Source of the DNA: Ditylenchus dipsaci
Lineage: Eukaryota; Nematoda; Chromadorea; Rhabditida; Anguinidae
NCBI GenBank assembly: GCA_004194705.1
Contig: SADC01001338.1
Span: 429,498 to 493,497 of the forward strand
Direction: 5' to 3'
DNA length: 64,000 bases
A program made the position numbers and the translations under genes. The number at the start of each line of letters is the position of its first letter. The stretch's first letter is position 1. The notes under the pieces were generated by a model, which was not told where the DNA came from, searched no databases, and saw only the letters and a program-made list of their open reading frames with translations. Positions 1-10,651 of the stretch are shown piece by piece.

Positions 1-452
1 TTTTGAAAATGCATTTAGACGCTCTTTTTGCCAAGTCTTATGTTGAAAAATATGGTAAAACAGGTAAAAAGTCAAAATTTTAAAATTTTTACTTAATTTT
101 TTTACTTTATTTTTCACGGACCTGAACTCAAAGATAATTGTTTTTTGAACTTTTGAGGTGATTTTGGGCCAATATAGGGTGTTTGGAAACACTTTAAAAA
201 AATTCATTTGTGAGGGGGGTGTAGGTTTACTCCGGAAGGGTCAAAAATTTCATGTATTCGACTCAATACTCGAAATTTTTACTCACCTATTTTCTAAATT
301 CCCATTATACCATATTTTTAAAGGCTTCTGAGTTTTTGCAATTATCATGTAGCTTGCGATTCTAGTTTCAGTCAAAGTATCATTTGTTGCAATATATTCG
401 CAAAATGTAGCACAAAATGTAAAATGTTAGCATGAATTAATAAGAATCATTT
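1..452. other. unassigned repeat-like DNA
   Basis: No gene is visible. The stretch at about 347-380 (tgtagcttgcgattctagtt) resembles the core of the palindromic element at 51.7-52.7 kb (about 52055-52085), so this is probably part of a degraded member of the same repeat superfamily whose left end lies outside the window. Confidence 0.4.
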
Positions 453-954
453 GGCAGGAGTAAGATGCGGCAAATCACATTGCGACAAATCAAATTGCGG
501 CAAATCATATTGCGACAGTTTAAATTGCGGTAATCAAATTTGAAACTTCAAGTAATGCTCAATCTGCCACCACTATGTGGTCTCAATAAGCTGCCGTCTA
601 AACAGGCTTGTTTGTGAGATGAGATTTTGCTAGAAACCAAAAAATTGACTAGCTGTACAAAAATCAGCAAACAATCAAATAGTATATAGTATAGTACAGT
701 ATTCGTTTTCCATAGCTGAAAGAAGCAAAGAAGTAAAGTCAGGCCAGGAGGAAAGCGAAAAAATGATATACAAATATTTACTCACAAAGTGAACGAAAAT
801 ACCTAACGTATAAAATAACGATCAACCCAAATAGCAGTCCAATGTGACACTCCACTTATGCGCATTTGATTTGTCGCAATCTGATTTTGCCGCAATTTCA
901 TTTTGCCGCAATTAAATTTGTCGCAATTTGAATTGTCGCATTTTACTCCTGCCC
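453..954. mobile_element. hAT-type fold-back MITE, word GCGACAAATCA / GCGGCAAATCA
   Basis: Terminal inverted repeats GGCAGGAGTAA at the left and TTACTCCTGCC at the right are followed inwards by arms made of alternating words 'ttgcgacaaatca' and 'ttgcggcaaatca', repeated in inverse orientation at 857-945. The element is flanked by the perfect 8-bp direct repeat AATCATTT (445-452 and 955-962), which fits a hAT target-site duplication. No transposase is encoded. Confidence 0.8.
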
Positions 955-1099
955 AATCATTTTGCGATTCACACTTTTATCTTTTCGCGCCGCATTTTAA
1001 AAGATATTTCAATTCAATTCAAAATTCAATTTCAACAAATTATACCTTGCTAGAAACTGAAATCGCGGGACCACAAGTCCAAAATCTACTTCCTTCTTG

Positions 1100-1270
1100 C
1101 CTTGGTCTGTGAATGGTACGTAGATTAGTGTTTGGATCGGAATTTTTCGACTCGAAAAATCGAAAATTTCGAGGAATCGGATCGGACTGAAAGTCAAAAA
1201 TCGGAATTTTCCGATTTTGACTGAAAAAGTTGGAGACAAAGAATTGCTTCGCCAACCCTACTCTAGATGG
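1100..1270. repeat. short repeat rich in GGAATTTTTCG / CGAAAATTT words
   Basis: The sequence repeats variants of 'tcggaatttttcgac' and 'tcggattttga' in both orientations and ends near 'ttcgccaaccctactcta', whose reverse complement (TAGAGTAGGGTTGGCGAA) resembles a hAT end. The boundaries are uncertain and no target-site duplication was found. Confidence 0.35.
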
Positions 1271-1611
1271 ACATGTTCTAAAACACAGGGAGAACAAATA
1301 AAAATCGCGTTTTGAACACAGTATATCTAAAAAGTATTGTCGGCGAGAAAAATCGATTAGGGAAATCAGAATTTTCAAATCAAAAGTCGGTGTCATTTTA
1401 AAACCCTAATATTTCATGAAATACCCTGTAAAATAGGTGAATCTGAAATAAGTGACTCGTAAATGAAGGAACTTCTGCATTTATTGACTTTTTTAACTTA
1501 CCAAATTGGCCTTTTTTCAGCACCGAAAATCCCTCATCCTAATCTTTGCTGCATACTATACTGCCTACCAGGACATCATTGACGCTTTAGAAAAGCTTTT
1601 GGCAGTCTGAG

Positions 1612-4600
1612 GAGCATTGGGCGAAACAAGTCGCCGATGGTGTGGTACAGCAGTTAAAGCACGAGGAGAATGCTTTGGGCAATGTGGCTCAAGGCATAAG
1701 CTATGCCTTAAAGCGAAAACATTGGCAGACATCCATACTCACATCGATAAATGCTTAAAAAAGTTTGCTGGGTTAATTTGGGATCTTGAAAGAGGAGCAC
1801 AGGAAAAATGGATATTTTTGTGGCAAGGACCAAGCCCGAGACCGATGAAGACAAAAAAGCATGTGAAGAGCAATTCCAAGCAGAAGCCAGTCTGCAGTTG
1901 ACCAATGGACAAATATGGAGCAGCTGGGAAGACATTGTGCTAGTTTATTTACTGCTTCCCTAACAGGCAAATGTCAGCAGTTTATGTTGAAAGAGGCATG
2001 GAAAAATCCAAAAACTGCAATTGGCCAAAAGACTATGGGCCATTTTTTAATTTCCTAGATAAACACAAAAACAAAAAGTTGAGCGAGAGGTGAAGAGGCA
2101 AGAAAAAAAGATAATCAAAGAAGAAGCCAATAAAGAAAAAGAGAAGAGTGAGCAGAGCACGAATGCAGGAAAAGAGAAAGTATGGGCAGAAAAAGCGTCA
2201 ACCTCAGGTTCTGCTCGAACAGAAGCCCCTACGAATGGAGATGCAAATAAAGAAGAGGCAAAACAGACACAATCACCAGGCAATGAGAACATGCGAAGGA
2301 AAATCCAAAACCAAACCAGTCGTCTCATGAAAAGAAGAAAAGGGTGGTGAGGCAGCAGAGCAGGCTGCACTAATTAAAGAAATTGTAAAAGTGAGTCAGA
2401 TCTTAGGCAGTTTTCACAGGGCATATCTTTTTTTTTGCAGCTGATTTAATTTTATGTCGAAGACCAAGCAAATTTTGCAATATTTTGCAAGAATTCAGGG
2501 CTTTTAGTCTGAAAATAACTTGGATCCCTCAGAATCCCACCCCGGAATGGCCAGAAGCTCTAAAAATTGGTTTTTTTGAACAAAAAAATTAATTAAACTA
2601 AACTTTGTGAGATTTATGCAATCGAGTCTTTAATCTTTACATTTTTTAATTAAACAATTTATTTTTTTTGCCTTTCTTTTTAATTTTTTGAAATTGATCC
2701 GTTTTTTAAATTTCTTATAAAGGTTGACCAGTGTTCATAGTTTTGAAAAACAATAAATTTCAATGTAGATAAAAAAAATGACTGTAACTGAAATTGCCCA
2801 TTAAATTTCTGAATTTCCCCACTCAATTTCTGATTTTTCCCCACCAAATTTTTACAGACATCATTTTTTCGGATTTTTCAAGGGTTGAAAAATAATAGCT
2901 CCGAATGATTAATGGAGAAACACGGTTGATCAAAGAGCAGTCCGGCATCCTACATGTAGTGTAAAGCAATTTTGTAGGTCTCAATAAATATTGTTTTCAG
3001 GGTGGTCGCCTAAACCGAAGAATAGCTTTATGGAGTATCAGAATGAAGACGACCTGTTCAATAGCAAACAGATTTTGGAGTTGGGTTCATTGGCAAAAAG
3101 GGCGCTCACTTTTCAAAACAAGACAGTTATTTGGCAGAGAACCGTCATTCATGCAAGATCCAGTAAGTATTATACGGTCACAAAATTTTCAAACCGCTAG
3201 CCAAGATAACTGGTATACCACCGATTGGATACAAAAATTTATTGGATACACCGATTGTATACACTAAATTACTGAATTTTTCCTAACAAAGGAACCCCCC
3301 CCTGAACTGTAAAATTAAAATGCCATGATGCCATCTTGCAGAGCATAGTCGATTTACTATGGCTACCCGCGAGAGTTTTTCCCAACAGAAATGAAAGTGG
3401 AAACTGAGAGCTTCGGAAACGTGAAAAAGTGCCAAAATTTGTCTTGGTCCCCCTGTTGTTTTTGACGGCGTAATATGCGCACTGAGTCAATGCACTTCAA
3501 ACTTTTTAATTCACAAAAATTCACCACTTAACACACGTGGACACTCGACATAGTGTGCTCGATGCAAAAGAATTCCTCAAATATCCGCAGCGAAGAACAC
3601 ATATTTCATTGCAGTCACATTTTGACAAAAAACAACAGGGGGGCCAAGGCGAATTTCCGGCACTTTTTTTCCGACGCACTCAGTTTCCACTTTTCATTTC
3701 TGCGGGAAAAACCCTCGCGGCTAGCTATAGTAAATCGACTATGCTCTATAAGATGCATTGTCAGAATTTGCGTATCGAATTTTACAGTTCGGGGGTTCCT
3801 TTGTAAGTAGGGTTGTCGAGCCAAAGGCTCAAAAAGTTTCGAGCCTTTGGCTCGACAACCCTATTTGTAAGTATTGGGAGTGGACTTGGATATCCGGAGA
3901 TGCATTCGATATTGTACCCATTTGATGCTATCAGGTGCAATTTTTCGTGTTGTTTCTGTAATTAATATCCGATTTTTTTCCGATCGGTAGCATCTCGGAT
4001 AAAATGGTAAATTTTAAGAAAAAAACCACAATATGAAATTTGTGATTTTGCTTATAATTGGCCAAAAGTACAAAATTTTTGCAATAATTTGGTAATTTTT
4101 ACAGCGATCTTGTAAAGCTGCCCAAGCCGAGTAGAATGAGCCCACGTGTATATATCAGGCATGCGCACGGGCCGACCTCGCCGGGCCGTGATTTTTGAGG
4201 CCGGGCCGGGCCCAACTTTTTAAAACTCCTCTCGGACCGGGCCGGGCTCAAAATTTTCAGGGCCAGCCCGGAAGTTTTAGGTCTTAAAGAGAGTATGGTT
4301 TGGGGGGGGGGGCGGGCGGGAGTGGTACACATGGAATAGCGAAAATTTTTTGAACTGTGATGTTCGATTTTCAGTGGGTGCACACCATAATCAATTTTCT
4401 CTGTCTGTGTTAGGAAGTCTTTGATAAAGAAGATTGCGTTCGAGTGATGTTAAATAATAAAAGTTAGCCGCACTTTTTTCTTGCATGACTTTCGAAATAT
4501 GTTTGGAATTGAACCTACAGTTAACTGTACTGAATATACGGGCCCGGGCCGGCCCGAAAAAAAATTAAGTTCCGGGCCGGGCTGGCCGGGCCCAAAAAAA

Positions 4601-7541
4601 ATATCCGGGCCTGGCCGTGAAAAAGTGGGCCCGTGCACATGCCTGATATATATACCGTATTTGCTCTAATAAGCGCCCTCCCCAAATCGGAAATTTCTTA
4701 AATTCATCCTCCTCTTCTTATACCGAGTTTTGTTTTCGATCGCAGATTCAAGCTATATTTTGGTATGTAACATACCGTATTTTCTCTATTAATGAACCCC
4801 TCTCTAATAATGAACCCCCCTCGATTTTTTGACTAGGATTTCAGAGTTAGGGCCATTTTTGATTTACAATTTCAACATTTTTGAAGGGTTGAAAAATAAT
4901 GAACCCGGGTTCATTAATAGAGAAAATACGGTACGTTGCGTTCGTTAACGAAAACCCGGTATAAAAGTAGGAGAATAAATTTAAGAAATTCGCAATTTTG
5001 AGGAGGGCGCTTATTAGATAAAATATGGTAAGTGTAATCGAAATATTCCACTCCTATCAATTTAAAAAAAAAGTAATCATTCCGGTGGATATGAAATATT
5101 CCGGTAGATATGAATAACCTCACTATAAAAAGCTGTAACTCAAAATTTTCAGCATAAATCGTGTTTGACACCTGGGAACATATTGCTCATCGATAAATTT
5201 GGTGTCAAATGTTTAACTTAAAAAAACGACTAAAACGGTATCATTTTGAGTTTTTACTTATATTAATCGGTGCCCCGGAAATTCGGGGTCTTAGACGACT
5301 TTGGTGGTCGGGGTCGGGATTTTTAGAAAATTTCGGACGAGGTTTTGGCTAGAATCGGCTCGGGATCCCGATCCGTTTCTGTCTCCACTGCTAATCTTGT
5401 CTTATTTTAGAATGTGCTTTACGGTCATTTTCTAACCGACAGCAGTCAGAAGTCAACTCCATCTACTTTGAATGTACCTGAAAATGCAGTAGCTGACAAA
5501 GTTCTAACCACCAAGCCTGAGCCAGCGAATGAAAAACAACTGTGAAAAAAGGACAAACGAAAAAGACAGAGAATATTTCTGGTGATGCGATGACAAAAGA
5601 GTGGAAAGAAGCTTATGAAAAATGGATGGAATTGCAAGATATCAAAGAGGTGGAACTTTGATATTACTTAGAGGGGTTCATTCTATTTAGCATTTATCAA
5701 AAATACGGTACTGCAATTTTTCTAATAGAAGCCCCGGGGCCCGGGGGGAGGGGTGATGGCGCTCCCTTTATTATAATCATGTTTTTGGCTTTCGTTTTCG
5801 ACCTATTTTTCTGAAGACTGCTCATAGGCAAGTTACTCTTAATTTCGTAGCTCATCTCACTGGGTAAAAAATGAGTGGGAATTTGTCTAACAAGGCACAT
5901 ATGGTACTAACCGAGCAATATTGGAAAACGTTTTACCGTTTTTTCTATTAAGTCGACATGTCGGGTTGTTTTTTCAAGTTATTAGTCGGAGAAAAAAAGG
6001 AAATTACCGTATATTCTCTATTAGAAGGCCCGGGCCTTCTATTTTTCAACCCTAAAAAAGTCGGAAAAATTTGGGTCGATTTTGAGATTTTTGCGTGCTC
6101 AACCAAAATTTTAAAAGTGGAATCAGGTAATCTCGTGCTAACTAAGAAAACGCGAAAAACAGATTTGCGAATTTCTTTTTCTAGGCTGATATATAGGTCC
6201 TCAAGGGGGCTTTCTATTAGAGAGGGGCCTTCTATTAGAGAGGGGCCTTCTAATCGAGAATATACGGTACATGGAAAAGGAAGTAAATTAGTCGGAAAAG
6301 AGTGTTTTGGTCCGAGAAAAAACTATTGTCTCATTAAAAACTTAAAAAGTTTATTTAATTTGTTTTCTTGCAGCAAGGCATTCGTGAAACTCCATTGCCT
6401 ACCTCCGAAGCTCCAAAAAGTCAATTTGACAAAATTAGCCAAGAGTTGAAGATTCAAACAGAAGCCGACTGCAAATTCTTTTCTGATCCACAAGTCCATA
6501 CTTCGGCAACAAAAAAATGCTCTTCGCGACAAAAATCGCAACAGCTGTGGATATGGGCTTGACTAAACTTGGTGATTTGATGGACGGAATTCCGCTTCTT
6601 AAAGAAGCTATGCTTGTTCGTCATTTATTGAAAATGACTCCTCAGGGTGCAGTAGCAACGTTAGTTGGTTTCGTTGTTGGGACAGCAACCAATAAATTAT
6701 TAGCAGATGATATAAAAGACCTTCCACGACCTCTGAAAAATTCAGTAGAACAGGTTATAGAGTCTTGGCATTCTCAGTGACTGGTAAAATCGTAGCTGGA
6801 AGCAAAATGAATAAAATACAAGCAAATGTTGGTAAGGGTGTAAAAAGCATCCTAAATTGACGAAGAATGCTCAAAGCAAGCAGGTCAATACCAAAAGTAA
6901 ACTAACCGAGGAAGAATACAAGGCTGTCAAGGCATACTGCAGGTACTCTTTTGTTTCAAGAATAATTGGTCTTCGGATCTCTCAGGGGTTTTGAGGCTAA
7001 AGTACACTATACCGCCTAGCTCAAAAACGCCCTAAATCTTGTTTTTTCGACGTTTTAGCTTCTGAAACGTGCAGAAAAGGTGTTTTAGGGCCGTTTTTAT
7101 AGCCCCTCATTCTCATATTTCAGGCCTCATTGGCTTATCACTCTACACTTTATTGGCAGTCCTGGCCTGTTAAAAAGTACTTCATTTTCAGCCAACTAGA
7201 CGAGTATGGAACACTGCATCCCGATAACCTGAAATATGCAAAGGAGCAATTTCGTAAAGGTCCCAGGCCAAAACACGTCTATAATCAAAAGCCGCCAATT
7301 GGCGAGTGGGAGAAGAATACCGGCTAGAATGGCCTACAGATCCAGTATCCGGCAAAAAGTTGGAAGCTCATCACATCTATCCTCTACAGATTGGCGGTGA
7401 TAATGTCTGGCAGAACATTATCCCGATATCCAACAACAACATCGATCTAAGGCTGGAGGCGATCATGGTCCGGCTATACACGCCGCTGGTGGCATTTTGC
7501 AGTATTTGACAAAACAAGCAATAATCCTTTATAAAAAATAA
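1612..7541 (+). CDS. multi-exon gene ending in an HNH nuclease-like domain
   Basis: I do not recognise the whole gene. Exon-like blocks with good splice sites are: 1612-about 2350, 3001-3162, 5411-5649, 6374-6942 and 7124-7541. The first block encodes a helical N-terminal region followed by a very charged Lys/Glu stretch (2090-2350). The fourth carries a Gly/Ala-rich hydrophobic segment (around 6640-6700, GAVATLVGFVVGTATNKLL). The last carries the HNH-like motif. Reading frames shift at several points (near 1757, 1806, 5540, 6500, 6860, 7310 and 7430), mostly beside A runs, and match the indel pattern in tubulin and p23. The architecture of a charged linker, a hydrophobic glycine-rich segment and a C-terminal HNH domain recalls bacterial polymorphic toxins, but introns and a polyA signal at 7537 mark it as a eukaryotic gene. 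The start is not defined. It could also be a pseudogene. Confidence 0.45.
3288..3802. mobile_element. palindromic MITE inside the HNH-like gene
   Basis: The left end AAAGGAACCCCC..TGAACTGTAAAATT is matched inversely by AATTTTACAGTTCGGGGGTTCCTTT at the right. The arms also share 'tagtcgatttactat' and 'agtttccacttttcatttctg'. Interior motifs include 'cttggtccccctgttg' and its near inverse 'caacaggggggccaaggc', a phrase found in several unrelated elements here. It lies in an intron of the HNH-like gene. Confidence 0.75.
3808..3863. mobile_element. 56-bp hairpin element with perfect 8-bp duplication
   Basis: TAGGGTTGTCGAGCC is matched by GGCTCGACAACCCTA, an almost perfect hairpin with a short loop. 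The flanks carry the perfect 8-bp repeat TTTGTAAG (3800-3807 and 3864-3871). It inserted at the very end of the 3288-3802 element. This is an extreme miniature of a hAT-like transposon. Confidence 0.8.
4156..4645. mobile_element. hAT-type fold-back MITE, word CGGGCCGGGC
   Basis: Ends are CAGGCATGCGCACGGGCC and the inverse GGGCCCGTGCACATGCCTG. The arms repeat 'gggccgggc' words in opposite orientations. Flanks are 'gtatatat' and 'atatatat', a likely 8-bp target duplication in simple sequence. The G+C content contrasts sharply with the AT-rich surroundings. Confidence 0.75.
4653..5030. mobile_element. TACCGTA-type MITE (outer of a nested pair)
   Basis: TACCGTATTTGCTCTAATAA at the left pairs with TTATTAGATAAAATATGGTA at the right, with arms continuing through 'gcgccctcc' and 'ggagggcgc'. 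TA dinucleotides at both ends fit a Tc1/mariner/pogo-type TA target. A second element of the same family (4773-4933) is inserted inside it. Confidence 0.75.
4773..4933. mobile_element. TACCGTA-type MITE nested in another
   Basis: TACCGTATTTTCTCTATTAA pairs with TTAATAGAGAAAATACGGTA, with 'tgaaccc' and 'gggttca' further in. It is 161 bp long, TA-flanked, and inserted inside the related 4653-5030 element. Confidence 0.8.
6004..6269. mobile_element. TACCGTA-type MITE
   Basis: TACCGTATATTCTCTATTAG pairs with CTAATCGAGAATATACGGTA, and the inner words 'gggccttctattagagag' are repeated near the right end. It lies in the intron just upstream of the 6374 exon. Confidence 0.75.
6374..6942 (+). other. 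exon with Gly/Ala-rich hydrophobic segment (HNH-like gene)
   Basis: The exon follows 'gttttcttgcag' and ends at 'actgcag|gtactc'. One frame (6374-6560) is polar. A second frame (6517-6780) contains LTKLGDLMDGIPLLKE and then a hydrophobic GAVATLVGFVVGTATNKLL segment followed by a helix. A third frame continues with KLTEEEYKAVKAYC. A single protein needs two frame changes, at about 6500-6520 and 6855-6870. The hydrophobic segment could be a membrane-inserting or packing helix. I cannot assign a function from it alone. Confidence 0.45.
7124..7541 (+). other. terminal exon with HNH/Endo VII-type nuclease motif
   Basis: The exon follows 'catatttcag'. In the frame at 7306-7509 it reads WPTDPVSGKKLEAHHIYPL..GG..N.W.NIIPI, with paired histidines (EAHH), a GG turn and an Asn, as in HNH nucleases. 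After a frame change near 7425-7440 the neighbouring frame gives DHGPAIHAAGG, supplying the third histidine in the spacing expected for an HH...N...H metal-binding fold. Known: bacterial toxin tips of the AHH/GHH/colicin type share this arrangement and cleave nucleic acid. Inferred: a nuclease domain acquired by an animal genome, or a pre-existing eukaryotic HNH gene. Activity cannot be judged, and the frame is interrupted twice (about 7310 and 7430). Confidence 0.6.
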
Positions 7542-7542
7542 A
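7537..7542 (+). terminator. AATAAA polyadenylation signal (HNH-like gene)
   Basis: AATAAA overlaps the end of the last exon of the HNH-like gene, followed by T-rich sequence. Confidence 0.45.
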
Positions 7543-7643
7543 TTAAAAATACTTTTATTGAGTTTATTGCTACCTAGAGCAAAATCAAGCGCTAATATGA
7601 CCATGCAGTATCTCCTCTCCGACTATTTTTTAATCGATTAATG

Positions 7644-8490
7644 GGCGCTACTGTAATATACCCCCCCCCAAAACCGACTTTTTTAGGGATGGTCAAAAAC
7701 CATTTTTACACAATAATTTCGCCATAAAAGGACCAGAAAAGCAATTTAAATGGGATTGCGGGCTGTATTGGGAGGGGAAGGGAATAATACAGGGGCCACT
7801 TCTCGAGATGGTTGGGATCCTTAGAGTACTAATTCTCTAAGCGTCTAAGGGTACTTTCAGACCCAGGAACTTGTGGTGCAGGCATAAGTATAAGTACTTT
7901 TCATGATCCAAGCCGATCAGCGGGGTGGACCTCGCGGGTTTACTCATAGGCCTAGCACTTTTTGAGTGCTAGGCTGGATTTTTTGGATGCTGGGTCTCTG
8001 GGCCGGCCTTGTAGAACGAGGGGAAATGTTCTTTGGCGAAAAAATAAAGATGTTGAACATAGTTTTGAATACTGGGCCTACCGCATAAATAACTCTGGTA
8101 TGCATGTTTTTTCATGCATCCAGAGTCACTTTCGAGTGATTTGTGTCTAAGGTATGTGGGTGTGCGCATCTCAACTCCAAGCCCCAAGCCCCGAAGGGGG
8201 CGCAGGGGCTTGAGAGTTAGAGATGCGCGCACGCACTTACCTTAGACATGATTCCGAGAAGTACACTTGATCTTAAAATGCATATAGAGTCTATTTTTGC
8301 CACGGCCCGAGTTGAAAAACATGGTAAAGCCGCTAAAAAAAGTGGCCCTGTAGTATTCCCTTCCCTCCCAATACAGCCCACAATCCCTTTTAAACTGCTT
8401 TTCTGGTCCCTTTATGGCAAAATTATTGCATAAAAAGGGAAAGGTATATTACAGTAGCTTTTGGGGGGGGGGGGTATATGACAGTAGCGT
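7644..8490. mobile_element. palindromic element with perfect 9-bp flanking repeats
   Basis: GGCGCTACTGTAATATACCC at the left pairs with GGGTATATGACAGTAGCGT at the right. The flanks are the perfect 9-bp repeat CGATTAATG (7635-7643 and 8491-8499), a length typical of Mutator-like transposons, though an 8-bp hAT reading is also possible. Inside is a strong GC-rich hairpin (about 8140-8250) built on 'ccaagccccgaagggggcg'. The phrase 'tgcatccagagtcactttcgagtga' at 8116-8140 recurs in altered form at 52.4 kb. Confidence 0.7.
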
Positions 8491-8572
8491 CGATTAATGT
8501 ATCAGGATGGTAAAAAAGACACCGTGCGAAAAAAGGTCAAAAAATATAATAAACTACCTAAAAGTTATGTCA

Positions 8573-8765
8573 TACACTCGACTCTCGATATAGTGCCACT
8601 CCCAAAGTTCGTTGCAGCCTTGGGCGAAATCGAATCCTGACGATATTTGGGACCAGACTGTAAAAACAGAACTTACAAAAATCTTCAAAAATCGAAATAA
8701 AAAAAGTGTCGGACCCAAGGCTGGAACGAACTTTTGGGGTGCCACTATATCGAGAGTTGACTGTA
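8573..8765. mobile_element. TACAGTCAACTCTCGATATAG-type MITE
   Basis: 'tacactcgactctcgatata' at the left pairs with 'tatatcgagagttgactgta' at the right. Inner arms share 'cccaaagttcgtt' and 'aacgaacttttgggg'. It is TA-flanked and belongs to the same pogo/Tigger-like family as the elements at 30.4, 33.7, 40.2 and 53.9 kb. Confidence 0.7.
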
Positions 8766-8789
8766 CCTCAATTAATTTTTTGATGCGGT

Positions 8790-8955
8790 CTACAGTCGAC
8801 GCTCTCTATAACGACGCTCTTTATAACGACGCTCTTTATAACGATCCGGAAAAAGAACTATTTGGTCCTGAGCTAAGTCTTTCAAGTCAAAACGACGCTC
8901 TCTATAACGACTCAGTTTAGCCGGTCCCTTGAGAGTCTTTATAGAGAACTTCGAC
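8790..8955. repeat. tandem CTCTATAACGACG words
   Basis: 'gacgctctctataac' and 'gacgctctttataac' are repeated four times, ending in 'gtctttatagagaacttcgactgta'. It is probably a one-sided remnant of a TACAGTC-type element. Confidence 0.45.
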
Positions 8956-9433
8956 TGTATGCGTTATGCGAAAGCGATTGTAAGTAATGACTAGTCCCTG
9001 AGATTGAACCTACGGGCCTAAGCCTAAGTAAACTTACGAGCCTAAGCCTAAATATTAAAGGGCTTCCATACGTTTTTAAGAATATTTTTCCTTTTAGGAC
9101 CCCAAATCTTTTTTTATTTTCGATGTTTTACGTAAAATATTTTTTGCTTTGAATAGCAATAAGCACTAAAACTAGCCCTTTTCTACAGAAATGGTCACAA
9201 TGCTCTTTTCTCCTAAAATCTCATTTTTTGAAAAAAAATCTGAGAGACATGTAAAGATTATTGTTGAGGGGTGTATATGCCGCTAGAGTTTTCAAGAGGA
9301 GAGGAACGGTTTAAATAGCATTTTCGATACATAATAATTAGTTTAAAAGACGTGTTTTTTTTTTGTTATTTTGCAGAAGTCAATAAAGAATATTTTTATT
9401 TGAATTTTGCGGAATTATTTTAGTCTACAAAAT

Positions 9434-9594
9434 TACCGTATTTTCTCTAATAATGACCCCCTCTCTAATAATGACCCCCCCCCTTATTTTTGACTAGAAT
9501 TTCAGAGTTTAGGCCGATTTTGATTGACAATTTCGGAATTCTTAAGGGGTTGAAAAATAATGACCCCGGGGTCATTATTAAAGAAAATACGGTA
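9434..9594. mobile_element. TACCGTA-type MITE
   Basis: TACCGTATTTTCTCTAATAA pairs with TTATTAAAGAAAATACGGTA and is TA-flanked. Its sequence is close to the 4773-4933 copy, including 'ttgaaaaataatgacccc'. Confidence 0.8.
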
Positions 9595-9599
9595 CGCTT

Positions 9600-10640
9600 A
9601 TTGGCCGTAATTATGGTCGCACTCTACATTTAGTGTCAACATTTTCTTGAATTCAAAAAGTGCCAATCATTTTCTAATATTTGTTGTCTTAATATTTATG
9701 ACCCTGAGGCAACTTTTTGAGCTCTACACGAAAATATGGGCAATTTTCCGATTGATTTATGAAACTTTGACGTTGAAAAAAATGAAGGGTCAACAGCGGT
9801 CAACATAGGGGTCAAAATTTACCAAAACTTTATAGAGACAAGATTCCGAACTTCTACTAATGCCATCTTGTAGAGCTAAAAAAGTGAGTGGGGGTCACAA
9901 ATATCAGATTTGGCACTTTTCCCTCAAAAATTGATATTTTAGCACTTTTAAAAATGTTGACCTCCAAACTGTTGACGTCTTAACATGACTATATTACATC
10001 CATTAACACTTTCTTATTGCAACTTCGGTCCAGGAAAAACCAATTAAAGTTGCACTAAAAATTTTAGGAAAATGGATGAAGTCTACAGCAAAATAAACTT
10101 GTGCGAGTTGAAAAAAAAAAGCAGTGTTAAAAAGCAGTATTAAAAAGTAGTTTCGGCCAAAAAGTGGCTGAAACTCAACAACTAATCATTTTTTGAAATT
10201 ATGTTCACGGATTCGGATTTCTGAGGGAATTTTGGGTGTGGACGTAATATCAGAATAAAAAAATACTGCAAAAATGGTCATTTTTAGACAAAAATATAAA
10301 AAGCGCCCAAAAAACTGTCACGAGGTGAAGTAGTCACGAGTTGATCGTCCAAAAAGAGCAAAGATTTCGACTTTCCTGCTCATTTTTACAAATGAAGCTA
10401 GCTTTTCTGAAAAACCTGCAGCTCTCGATATAATGGCACCGTTTTATATCTGAAAAACCCGACCCGATTTTTTTAACTGGATCAATTAGGATGACTGGAA
10501 AAAGACTTTAAAAAGTGTCAGATGTCAGTCAGGAACGAACTTGAGTAAGTGCAACTGCATCGAAATTCGGTTGTATTATGTTTATTGGCGAAATTGCGTT
10601 GGCAAGTTTTGCTATGAGCTATTCTATTATCAAAATAGCA
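9600..10640. other. intergenic DNA, no gene seen
   Basis: No convincing exon appears. A degraded TACAGTC-type element with 'ctctcgatataatggcacc' is present at about 10420-10560. Confidence 0.4.
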
Positions 10641-10644
10641 GGAC

Positions 10645-10650
10645 TTTATT
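10645..10650 (-). terminator. AATAAA signal after distal terminal exon copy
   Basis: AATAAA on the minus strand about 165 bases after the stop at 10812, placed as expected for the distal copy of the palmitoyltransferase terminal exon. Confidence 0.4.
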
Positions 10651-10651
10651 T

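Noticed and set aside
3808..3863. Hairpin read as a transcription terminator
   Set aside because: Perfect 8-bp flanking duplication and hAT-like ends indicate a transposable element, and rho-independent terminators do not apply in a nuclear animal genome.
1612..7541. Bacterial contamination as the source of the HNH motif
   Set aside because: The coding blocks are separated by GT-AG introns that hold the same animal MITE families as the rest of the window.
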